Source: Saccoglossus kowalevskii
Lineage: Eukaryota > Hemichordata > Enteropneusta > Harrimaniidae
Assembly: GCF_000003605.2 (NCBI RefSeq)
Contig: NW_003131857.1
Coordinates: 87,155-114,658, forward strand
Direction: 5' to 3'
DNA: 27,504 nucleotides
The position numbers and the translations under genes are program-made. Below the pieces are notes generated by a model. That model was not told where the DNA came from, did no database searches, and was given only the letters and a program-made list of their open reading frames with translations. Positions 1-9,476 of this stretch are shown here, piece by piece; the first letter of the stretch is position 1, and every line of letters begins with the position of its first letter.

Positions 1-244
1 TTTGTTTGACCTTCAGTGTTGCGTCCTTCAATGTGGGATATTGGCAGCCAGGAGAGAACATAATTCTGTTCGTATCAACATGACCTGCCATGCTTTACTA
101 CATGTAATTACAAATATAAGGACGTAATGAAAAGTGTCACAGAGACTGGTGTGCAGAACGACTTCATCCAGGGGTTTTCAACAAGGATGAAGATAAAAAC
201 AATATTAACTCCGTGATCGGAAGTAGTAAGAATGTCATACTTAC

Positions 245-480
245 TGCATACTCCTTCGCTTTATCGTAAGCAAACTGGCTCAGCGCTAAAAAATAGGTTT
301 CCAGGAACGCTTGTTCCTGTGATACGGATTCCAGGCTCGAAGTTGAACTAGACGAAATCGGAATGGCTGGTCCCTCGGCCATTCTTACGTTGTACGCAAA
401 GTCTGGACTACAACTCGCTACGTCATCGATAGTGTCTGCATCATATGAGCGTATACACACATCAGCATCGAAGCATATTA
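245..480 (-). CDS. candidate internal coding exon, unknown protein
   Basis: Minus-strand open stretch of 236 nt. It begins just after a CAAG acceptor-like site (481-484 on the plus strand) and ends at a strong donor, GCA|GTAAGT (plus-strand ACTTAC at 239-244). Read with a 2-nt starting phase, it gives exactly 78 codons without a stop and ends on a codon boundary. The peptide starts with an Asp-rich part, has a serine-rich middle (SSSSTSSLES) and ends in a helix-like segment (QEQAFLETYFLALSQFAYDK). The open frame continues past the donor into a leucine-rich tail, which I read as intron. I recognise no family or catalytic motif. The acceptor lacks a clear polypyrimidine tract, so the left limit is weak. 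An alternative donor, AAC|GTAAGA, lies inside the exon. No neighbouring exon of the same gene is identified in the window. It could be a chance open frame. Confidence 0.35.
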
Positions 481-574
481 CTTGATTTTAAGTGTATATA
501 TTATTCGCTAATACATGTACAAGCCGTGCAAGCTGTATGGGCGCCGCCATGTTAGATTTATGACTAGCGCCGCC

Positions 575-665
575 GGTGGATGTTTTGAAGACAACTTTTG
601 TTTTTAAAAATGTGGGATGAGGGCGCTGTTTCCACACGCTCCGCTTATTTGGCTGTTATTGTATG
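575..665 (+). repeat. ~90-bp repeat shared with 4727-4803
   Basis: Both places contain GGATGTTTTGA.GACAACTT, then TTTGTTTTTAAAAA, a GGGCGCTGT block, and a GCT.ATTT.GCTGT end. The distance between them is about 4.15 kb, close to the period of the large duplication to the right. This may be the tail of an older third unit, or simply a dispersed repeat; the sequence does not settle it. Confidence 0.6.
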
Positions 666-1749
666 AGCTGTACGTTGGGCCTGCGCAATGGAGCAGTTGA
701 TATGGTTACCCACGAAGACGTATTTTTGACATTTTTTATGGGACGTTAAACCTTATATACTATTTATTTTATCACAGTATGCACCCTCCTCCAATCATTG
801 ACGTGACTGCCCTTGGTTTATACTAAAAAAATCGCAGCAGCATTCCTATATTTTTTTATTGTCTTTATTTGAGATTATAAAAATCACTTTTGCAGCAATG
901 TAGAATACACTTACTGGCGGGGCAGAACTCAAGAACTCAATACACACGATAGCACTCATAACTAAGAACGTATAACACAGTACTGTCTATAAACGTTTTA
1001 GGTGCGCCGGGCGAACTTACAGAATTTCTTCAAGTTCCCATCAAATGTAACACAAGTTTTCCCCATTGTCAAATCATTTAAAAAAAAAACTATGAGAAAG
1101 ACTTGTGCAGCCAATCACATTTGTAATCGACTATATTTAGTGGAATTTCATTCGTTTTATTTTAGTATATCATTTTAGTACTTTAGTTTTCTGTAAGTGT
1201 GGTCACCATAAAGCCATTTATTTTTCTGGCATTTAATTTCACTATTGTGATGCTTTGAGCGTATTCACAAGAAAACAACAAATGTTATTATTATTCAACA
1301 AATCCACGTGGATTTAATTCAGCGGATTATACTCATCAGCAAAAATAGCAAAATTAATTAATGTATTTATTCAGTTTAAAAAATGGCAAATCTGCTGACG
1401 TACTTGCAACAAATTACGACTAAAGACTATACTATATGTAAATTAATGTGTGTATTAACGGGGATCATCCCAATGTATCAAAACAAGCACGATTTTTTTA
1501 GCAGATTTACTGAAACTTTATTCAGTCTAGACCTCGCATTACAAATCACATTGATCAAGGTGCTTAATTTGAAATGTACCATTACTAAATAAATGTGTCT
1601 TGCGCCCTTGATTTTTTTGTTTGTTTTTATACATATATTTGTAGAAATATATTTGCACTGCCGCCAATAGAGAAGTACTAGTATATATACACGTGGCAAT
1701 AATACGTGGATATTGTGCACACATTCTCATTGTCACGCAGTACCAACAA
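666..1749. other. AT-rich stretch, no gene recognised
   Basis: Short A and T runs and only short open frames (the longest on the plus strand, 1383-1592, encodes 69 residues with no recognisable feature). The one structured site is a perfect 16-bp palindrome at 1300-1315 (AAATCCACGTGGATTT) centred on an E-box CACGTG. No splice-supported exon was found. Confidence 0.6.
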
Positions 1750-1876
1750 AACGTGGACTTACACAATTAAAATAGAACTCATTGTTTTACTGGTAAAACC
1801 CGATGAATATGCCCAAGAATAGAATTATATACCAGTGACATTTAATACGTAATAAATTATACAGTATACAAAGATC

Positions 1877-2008
1877 ATTAGAGGGCGGTGGTCGTCGTGC
1901 TGCGCGTGTTCCAATTCCATGTAAACAAACAATGTATTTTGTTACACGTGTTGTATACGTCGCTACGAGTGCCATATCGAACAGGACGCGGCACGACCAC
2001 CGACAGAC
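1877..2008 (-). mobile_element. TTAA-type MITE, copy 1 (degenerate ends)
   Basis: Reverse-oriented copy of the ~133-bp family seen intact at 11253-11385 and 22822-22954. The two end blocks (GGTGGTCGTCGTGCTGCGCG and GGACGCGGCACGACCACCG) form the imperfect inverted repeats. The middle carries the family's ACACG..GTATACGTCGC signature and the CATATCGAACAGGACGCG block. The outer TTAA sites have decayed (TTAG on the left, none clear on the right). It encodes no transposase. The corresponding site in the right duplicate, near 5933-5946, lacks it. Confidence 0.75.
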
Positions 2009-3485
2009 TGTAGGTAATCTACTACAATCACGTTTGTTAAACGTGTCGTATCTATAGCCCGTAGTTAACTGTGGCAACTAGTTTTCTTTGCTGTAACTAA
2101 AATTCATAACATCGACATGAAAGAGTTTCCAGCATACGGCACGGATTTGAAAGAGTCAATCGACTCGGAGGCGCCTATCAATTTAGTATTCAACGATTAC
2201 GCCCCGTCATTGTTCATAACTCAGAGGCGCACACAACTACGGGTATTCCCTCAGGGTGATATTCCATCATACACGTGACACCAAACTTCCAGTAAAATTG
2301 TCAGACACGGTGTCTCGTTCTTTTATGCGGGTATTATTTGTCTTTATGATGTGCTAGGAGTTCAGAGAGTTACGGGTTAGGTGACCGACTAGCTGCATCG
2401 CTTGGTCACCATGATGCTGACGGTCGTTTTTATTGTCGTTATTTTTTATCGTCCTTGCTGAGTGATCGCGAAACTGAAACCTTTTTGTCAGCAAAACTTG
2501 CCACGCAAAAAATAGCGTTTCAGGGGGGTCTAGATTTCCAAATTTTTAAGGGTGGGCGTACCTAAGGAACCCCTCTAGTAAGGTTGCGCATCCGGCGCCA
2601 GCCGAGGTTGGTGATCTGATCTCGCCGCCGACTCTGGCCATCATAACAATTAAAACATTAAGAGATATTAATATGCAAGAATGTGTACGATTCATATCAT
2701 ATATACACAGTATTTTACTCACTTGAACCTCAATAATATATTTAAAACAATATGTAATTTGACGTATATTATCAATGTTATCGTGGATGGGCCCCACGTG
2801 TGTGGATCGAGATACGGGATAGACCTACATGCTTGTTAGTTTTACTTACTTGTTGTATACATGTCCTGCCCATCAATCTATTAAAGAGAGCATTATTTTG
2901 TTTTGTAAGTTGTAAGTTTGTCATTAGCCTCAATACAATGAAAGATGTTATTTAGTTTATTGGTCGAAAAATTACAAGTTCACACAAATATTACCTTTAC
3001 TTGAAAATGTTTAATTTGTGTGATTAAAGAATACACGAAATATTGAACGTTTTAGGGATATATAGGTCATCCCGGAGGAGGCATCATTTCGATGAACGCG
3101 GCAAATCGTTTATTTTGTGGACACGTCAGCGGAAAATGTTCAAGTTGGTATAATACGATTAATATTACTCGCCCTATGTCACCATGAAACTTTATTGGAA
3201 ATTTGCATGATATGGAACACATTTAGCGGGACAATTTGCATTATTTTCCTCATCCCTGTCAGCGTATACAATAAACGGAAGAAAATTAGCTTTTGTGCCA
3301 CGGCAGAAGAAAAATTCTTGTCAATACAATGCATGAAAAAATGTTTTAGCATTTTTCTGATACTTTGTGGAAAGATTGAGAATTTTTATACATAGTTATG
3401 TGTCAAACACGAACACTACATTAACGAACTGATGTTAGAGAAAAAAGGTATTTTTAATGTATTCCGATTACAGTGTATTGGACTC

Positions 3486-3499
3486 GGGGGGGGGGTGTC
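3486..3499 (+). repeat. G10TGTC tract conserved in both duplicate units
   Basis: Ten G residues followed by TGTC. The same run of ten G plus TGTC is found at 7330-7343 in the right unit, although the surrounding sequence differs strongly. Confidence 0.7.
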
Positions 3500-3762
3500 A
3501 AACTAAATACAAACTTGTTTTGCACACTCGTAGTGATGAAACAATATGTCGGGCACTACTTTTAAAAATTGTAGATTTAGATTGCATGGCCAGGCATTAA
3601 ATTTATTTTCATTTCAAAATCAAACTTATAAAACATAGTCCGCGACTAAACAGAAAATGACGAATTACTTGGCAAATAACTGTGCAATAAAAACAATCGA
3701 ATATGTAGTGTTCATTTTTATGCAAACCGACTAGCATTAGTTCAAGCCTTGAACTTTCAAGT

Positions 3763-4077
3763 GACAAACATACATATTAATGAACACCTTTTAACAAACA
3801 ACGTTAATTCCAGCAACGGTTAAATAATTCATCTAAATAAATTAAGTCTTAAACATCGATGTGTCAATCTATTCATAATTCATTCATTATGTCCTGCCCG
3901 GTTATTACGTCCCGTACCTAATTATATAACATTCCGTTAATTGGAAGTTCCTTTGTTTTGAAAAAGAAAAAGGCAATTATGATTGGTTCTTTTGAATTGA
4001 GCCGTAATAAAAACAACGGAATGACGATGAAATGAAATGAACAACATGTCCGTATATTTAATTATTTAAAATTAGTA
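3763..4077 (+). promoter_or_regulatory. conserved non-coding block, left copy
   Basis: Best-conserved part of the tandem duplication, paired with 7481-7795. The first ~86 bases differ from the other copy by one substitution and one single-base gap. Later perfect stretches include CCGTTAATTGGAAG followed by TTCCTTTGTTTTGAA, and AATAAAAACAACGGAATG. The block is dense in TAAT/ATTA homeodomain-type cores. It contains repeated GTTAAT half-sites, a CAACGGTTA Myb-like site and a CCTTTGTTTT Sox/HMG-like site. All reading frames are broken by stops. Conservation against drifted flanks suggests selection, so a cis-regulatory element is my inference; recent gene conversion between the copies is the main alternative. 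Confidence 0.5.
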
Positions 4078-4638
4078 TCGACATTGAAATTAAGCGTTGC
4101 CATGGCAGTTACTCGTATGCAGCATTTTCATTCACAATTATAATAAATCGCATTTCGGAGACAAACAAAATATGGTTACATAGTTACATAGTTATATTTT
4201 AATTTCCTGTGGGCGATAGTTTAAGAAAACTGAGCTGTGAAGTAATCATAATGAAAAGTTGATGACGAAATTCAAAATAAACATAAGTCCTTGAGAGAGA
4301 ATATGAGCTGCCATCATCACGCCGGAAGTGAAACGTCGAATTAATTATATTTAGATGTCGCAATTTGAATAGTGTTGTTAATTTTATTTGACAGTAAATA
4401 TATCATTATGATCGAAATAAATATTAATTAGCATTATAAAACTATCACGGCATAGGACAACACAATAACTGTAAACCATGAATCGACTTACTAGTATTAA
4501 TTTTTAAAACTTTTTTGTAAAACATTTTTAGAAGAGACTGAGTCTTCTGCCGTTTCCATATTCTGTCCCGTCCTCACTCTTTGAATTCAAAATCATCTTA
4601 ACATTATTTCCCGTGGCCGCGGCGGATTCTTTGAATAC

Positions 4639-5005
4639 CTATCGACTCGGTGCTAAAAACGTAATCCCAAAAATGATAATATTAAACCAGAAAGCTTTAT
4701 GCGGCGATATGACAGGCGTCGTCTTGGATGTTTTGATGACAACTTTTGTTTTTAAAAAAGTAGGCTGGGCGCTGTATACGCTCAGCTAATTTAGCTGTAA
4801 ATAGCCTTTAAATAGATCTACGATATTTACACCTTTAGTCGAAACTAAGGACATAGTACCCCATGCACGTGTTCACAACCACTCGCAAAGTAATCTTCCC
4901 AACATTCCTTCTGAAAAAACTACTCCTGTGGCTTTTATTTTTCTTAAATAGCCCGACATATAACAGTTTAAGAACTGGTTTACTGATTATAGCAAAGCTT
5001 AATAC
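4639..5005. other. spacer between duplicate units
   Basis: AT-rich DNA holding the second copy of the ~90-bp repeat (4727-4803, see 575-665). No exon, RNA gene or transposon end was recognised. Confidence 0.5.
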
Positions 5006-5178
5006 GAACGTATAGTAGTTGGATAAAAATGGTGAACCTGAAAACGTACTCAGACAAAATGGCCGACTGATGATGTACTCTAACTAAAATATATGATGGC
5101 GTACTAAAAATGGCGGATCCTGTGACATACTCGGACAAAATAAAAGCTAATCTGATGACGTACTCAAAGAGAAATAGC
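5006..5178 (+). repeat. degenerate ~25-32-bp minisatellite, about six units
   Basis: Successive units vary around CTGATGACGTACTC followed by GGACAAAATGGCGGA. The phrases ACGTACTC, ATGTACTC, GCGTACTA, ACATACTC and ACGTACTC recur every 25-32 bases, each followed by an AAAATGG-type block. Unit length varies because of small deletions. The minus strand reads as an open frame with repeated SEYV-like words, which is a by-product of the repeat. Confidence 0.75.
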
Positions 5179-5839
5179 ACGTGGCATCGAAACCCACGAA
5201 TGAAGTATTGAAAATTGGAGATAAATGATAAAAAATAAATTTAAACTATTGCTCCGATTAACGGAGATCCGTCGAGGCATCAAAACAATGGAATAAAGCG
5301 CGAATTTGATTTTTTTTTGAAAATCATTTAATCTCGCGTTATGTACTAATACTACTACTTAAGGTAAATTTGCCTTGCGCCCTCACAGTCAGGGCGAGCA
5401 CAGCAAGTATCGCAGTCGGTTCGTTATGCTACGATGTCACAACCCATCTGTACGGGGACTGTGTACGATGAGTTTTAACTGGGCGCAGGCTGGTGGAGAC
5501 TGGGTTTAAGTCCTGGATTAAGAAACGCCCGGCGAAGGGATCTAATGTAACAGTACTCCCATGACGTAGAACTGGAAATATACTACCCAATATGTGCTGG
5601 TCATATTGTATTTCAATCAAAGTGTGGTGACCCTACGAAGATAAAAATAAACCCTATCGACAATAAAACAACGACAATTTAAAATCTTTTTTTTTTTTTT
5701 TTAGAAATACAATCGAAGAAAACTGTCGCATATATGGAATGATATTTAGCGGTCTTAGATCGTCACGGTAACACGCGTACACGGGGCAAGCATATACTCG
5801 GCGTCACTGCAAGCCCAGGGCAAATCTTAAAATTAAATT
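5179..5839. other. spacer before the right duplicate unit
   Basis: No recognised gene. It includes a T run at 5688-5702. A minus-strand open frame at 5429-5620 (63 residues) shows no family motif and no splice support. Confidence 0.5.
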
Positions 5840-6322
5840 AACGTAGAGGTATACAATTACAATAAAGCTCATCTTTTCGCTGGGAAATCCCTGATGAATA
5901 TGCTTATGAATCAAGTTGTAAACCAGAAAAAAATTACTTTTCTATAATCTGGTATAATCACTTTTCCCAACTTGTCGTTTTTATATTGCACCCGCCACGT
6001 TTCTATATAGTTCGTAGATAACTGTAAAAATATGTTTTTAATGTAACAAAAATAATTAACATCGCTATATTTCACTATCGACATCATGTAAGATTAGTTC
6101 CATAAGAACGTTACAAAATGGACGTGTTTTCAGTATGGTACAATATTACATTGCTCTCTGTCGTTTCTCATACACCTAAGGGTACACTTTTAAGAGGATG
6201 TTCCGCCATATTGCGTTCTACCAAACTTGTAATAAAAATATATCAGACGTGATGTCGTGTTTCTGTGATATGCAGAGATTATTTGGGTGATACTAGCTGC
6301 AATTCTGTGTCGCTTGGTTTAG

Positions 6323-6351
6323 CCATAGACCTTAAACTGAAAGGTCTATGG
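6323..6351 (+). repeat. short perfect hairpin insertion
   Basis: CCATAGACCTT (6323-6333), a 7-base loop, then the exact complement AAGGTCTATGG (6341-6351). The hairpin overlaps two copies of GGTTTAGC (about 6315-6322 and 6350-6357). The matching place in the left unit (after CGCTTGGT, about 2400-2410) has no such sequence. Confidence 0.7.
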
Positions 6352-7480
6352 TTTAGCTGAAGTTCGGTTTTTATTGATTGTAGGTTTTTTTTCATTCACG
6401 CTGGCTTATCTCCAAACTGATTGGTTAATCCGTACTGCATGAAAAAACGGCAAAAATTATGTAAAAACGCCGATCGATACCTTGAATGTGACGTCATTAT
6501 ACGTAAATTTTCGCCGCGTTTTAGCTCATCGAATCCTTCTCAATATATGAGACAAATTACAAATTCCGATCCCATCAACGGCAGAAAAGTTTGTAGTCGT
6601 GGTCGAATTGACCAGTTTTAGTTCGGCAGGCTGGTTTCATTGCAGCTTTTTGGTTTCCCGATCACTCCCCGTAAATAACCGCGCCAAAGCTTGTCAAGAA
6701 AACCAACAAAACTAAGAGTGTGTGTTGGTTCATTTTAAAAAATCGATCATTAATTTTAAAAATCTTTCTTTAAACGAACTCCTAGAAAATCTAACAAATT
6801 TCATGAAGAAATAGTAATAAATACATGATGTAGTCTTTTGCTCGTTTAAAATCTAGATAATTGACTCATAACAGTACGTACGTTTGAAAATCCATTGTGG
6901 TCTGACGTCATACTGTCAATGTTATCATGAATTTCCCCATCTAGATCATGATACGGGCTATATTAGATATGCATGCTCGATGAATCACAATGATTCAGTT
7001 CCATGTATATTTGTCGTACCCACCCGTCGATCGGGCACATAATTATAGTGTTTTGTAAGTTATTTTTTGTTAAGACCGGCAACTTTTGTCAGCAACTTGT
7101 CTGGAACAAAAAGCTTCACAACAAACGTTGCGGGCATTATGACTGCACACGCTATGCAATATGTCTGCAACTTTTGTCAACGACAGTGACCTATGGCCTT
7201 ACTTCATGCCAACCATGAAATGAAACATTCTTAAAGGGTGCCTGTTACGATTATTGCATTATGGATAGACAAAAAAGCATGAATAGATCAAGGAAAGCCT
7301 AGAACGAACTTCTGTGTTGTGGATGTTGTGGGGGGGGGGTGTCGAAGTCACGTAAAAGTATGAGATATTATACTACCGATTACTTGCGCAAATAAGTGGG
7401 CAAACAGTTGAAAAAAAAATAATTATAATGATTATCTTCAAGCAAATTTAAGCGATTTAACAAGTACACGTCATTTCCTT

Positions 7481-7795
7481 GACATACATACATATTAATG
7501 AACACCTTTTAACAAAAACGTTAATTCCAGCAACGGTTAAATAATTCATCTAAATAAATTAAGTCCTAAACGTCGATGTGTCAATTTATTCACAATTCAT
7601 TCATTATATCCTACCCAGTTATTACGTTTCATGCTTAATTATAAAATACCGTTAATTGGAAGTTCCTTTGTTTTGAAGAAGAAGAAAACGAGTATTGTTG
7701 GTTCTTATGCATGGAGCTGCAATAAAAACAACGGAATGGCGATTAAATGAAATGAACAACATATCCGTTTATTTTTATTATTTAAAATAATTAAC
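7481..7795 (+). promoter_or_regulatory. conserved non-coding block, right copy
   Basis: Partner of 3763-4077, with the same order of homeodomain-type TAAT cores, GTTAAT half-sites, Myb-like CAACGGTTA and Sox-like CCTTTGTTTT words. By eye, identity falls gradually from near complete at the left end to scattered matches beyond about 7795. There is no open frame. Function is inferred from conservation only. Confidence 0.5.
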
Positions 7796-8525
7796 TTTGG
7801 AAGGAAGTCGTGTCATTTATAGTTAAGTAATTATTCCATTCACAGACCATGATTGTAAGTCAACTGTATCTCGGAGACAAAAGACCACGGTTATCTACTG
7901 TTTATATTTTAATTTCCCGTCGGCAATAGTTCAAGAAAATTGATATTTCGAAGTAATCAAAATGAAAGATTGATGAATAATTCACAAATAAACACCCTTT
8001 TTATGAACCAGCTGGCTGGTTAATTAGTCACGTTGCGTTCGTTGTTCGATGGCGTTGCAGGCTTAGATGCCAATATATGGACGATTCAAATACGTTAAAA
8101 AAATATAAGAATATAATGTTAAGAACACTTTCATTGCAGTATTTTGTCTTAAATTCTCGTGATTTTTTTAGAGTCATTGAGAAATAACATGAGATACTAT
8201 GACCCCGAACATGAAACGTCGATGTAATTAGACACTGGCGAATTAGATGTCATAATTTGAAACGGCTTGTTCTTAACAGGAAATGCTTCTCATTATCATT
8301 GAAAAAATAAAAACTGGCATTATACAATTGTGACGTCATGCGACAAAACAATAATTGTTAAATATGATTCGACTCACTAGTATATCAATATTTATTTTCA
8401 TAACTGTTATCTTATCAATGAATAAATGCATTATTTCCAATAAAAACAATTTGAAAACTACATATTAAGAACAGGTTTTGTTCACAGAAGAGAGAGAGTG
8501 CTTATTTCGTTTACAATATTATGCC

Positions 8526-8573
8526 GGGTTACCGCGAAAGCTTGTTTGTTTTGCGGTAACCCACCGCTTTCGC
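8526..8573 (+). other. overlapping inverted repeats (pseudoknot-like)
   Basis: GGGTTACCGC (8526-8535) pairs perfectly with GCGGTAACCC (8553-8562). GCGAAAGC (8534-8541) pairs perfectly with GCTTTCGC (8566-8573). The two stems interleave in the order of an H-type pseudoknot, sharing two bases. No RNA family is recognised. Confidence 0.45.
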
Positions 8574-8580
8574 CAGTTAT

Positions 8581-8623
8581 ACACCCACAATAATAATACA
8601 CCCACAATAATAATAATAATAAT
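8581..8623 (+). repeat. 17-bp direct repeat with (AAT)n
   Basis: ACACCCACAATAATAAT occurs twice in tandem (from 8581 and 8598), followed by further AAT units. This is consistent with slippage expansion. Confidence 0.8.
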
Positions 8624-8781
8624 GAGACTGTATGCAAGTTTAATATTCTGTTCCATCCCCACAAATGAAATTCAGTCTCAGTTATCATAAGATAATTCCC
8701 TACAGGAGGATTCTTTGAATACAACTTACTCACAAATTTATCTTCAAATTTTAATAGAAACAGCTTTTTTTTTTGGTTATG

Positions 8782-8866
8782 TGATGATTAGTACTTGAGA
8801 TATCAGTGGAAAAGGTGAAAATTAATTATGCAAATTAGGCGATTAATATGCACAATGCAGCCGCGT
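8782..8866 (+). repeat. partial copy of the ~150-bp dispersed monomer
   Basis: Shares GATGAT.AGTACTTGAGATATCA with 18238-18261, then an ATGCAAATTAGG block and GATTAATATGCAC, all in the same order as the tandem array at 17975-18562. It lies just beyond the right end of the duplicated segment. Confidence 0.75.
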
Positions 8867-9403
8867 TTTGTCAAATGCTGCTGCATGACGGGAACACTGT
8901 CGTCAACGTTCATGTAAATAGGGATCTATTTTTATGATAATAAATCATATATAATTAATTATCCTCACTATAAAAATTAATACAGTCACCACTGTGATGA
9001 CAGTAATTTACGTAAATAATTGCCCGGGTCATCAATATAGCTATGAAATATGATATCAGGAATAAATCCACATACATTTTTCATGATTTGTGTCCAGGTT
9101 CATTATTATATTGTATATATGTTTGACATTTTCAAACGGAAGCTGGTATATTGAACACATAAATTGAAACAATTATTCAATTTAAGGGAGTTATCACGAT
9201 AATTATTTAATACTTCCACACTGAAACGATCGATAGCTGAACATGCATCAGTGTGTTGTAAGTTTGAATGGGATGACACAATCATAAACTGGTAAGTTGT
9301 TACCATCTATGGGTTTTGTTGTTCTCAATTATTTTCTAGCATTCAACTCTCTTCTAACTGCATTGCAATAATCCAATACCACCAGTAATAAACGGTAGTA
9401 TTC

Positions 9404-9476
9404 TCCCTGAGTGGTGCCAACAAGAAAAGGAGATAACATTATCCCTGAGTGGGTCAACAAGAGGGAGATAATATTT
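9404..9476 (+). repeat. 38-bp tandem pair
   Basis: TCCCTGAGTGG.GYCAACAAG followed by A/G-rich GGAGATAA is present twice, starting at 9404 and 9442. The second copy is about 35 bases because of a small deletion. Confidence 0.8.

Larger units (their letters stand above)
1750..4638 (+). repeat. left unit of ~2.9 kb ancient tandem duplication
   Basis: Collinear with 5840-8723. Anchors in order, given as left/right position: AACGTRGA 1750/5840; CGATGAATATGC region 1800/5890; CTAGCTGCA..CGCTTGGT about 2386/6293; ATCAATGTTATC-like region about 2770/6915; GTTTTGTAAGTT about 2900/7050; G10TGTC 3486/7330; the high-identity block 3763/7481; TATTTTAATTTCC.GT about 4193/7903; TGAAACGTCGA about 4330/8210; ATGAATCGACTTACTAGTA about 4477/8366; GGATTCTTTGAATAC 4624/8709. 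The distance is about 4090 at both ends and varies between them through indels. The segment has no credible open frame and no splice-supported exon, so I infer non-coding DNA. It carries a MITE at about 1877-2008 that is absent from the right unit. Confidence 0.8.
5840..8723 (+). repeat. right unit of ~2.9 kb ancient tandem duplication
   Basis: Collinear partner of 1750-4638 and almost the same length (about 2.88 kb). It lacks the MITE found in the left unit. It has its own additions: a hairpin insertion at 6323-6351 and extra sequence around 7995-8190. Near its right end lie an (AAT)n-rich direct repeat (8581-8623) and overlapping inverted repeats (8526-8573). No coding sequence is supported. 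Confidence 0.8.

Noticed and set aside
4096-4112. X-box-like GTTGCCATGGCAGT in the left unit
   Set aside because: Two changes from the RFX consensus in the right half-site, and the corresponding place in the right unit lacks it.
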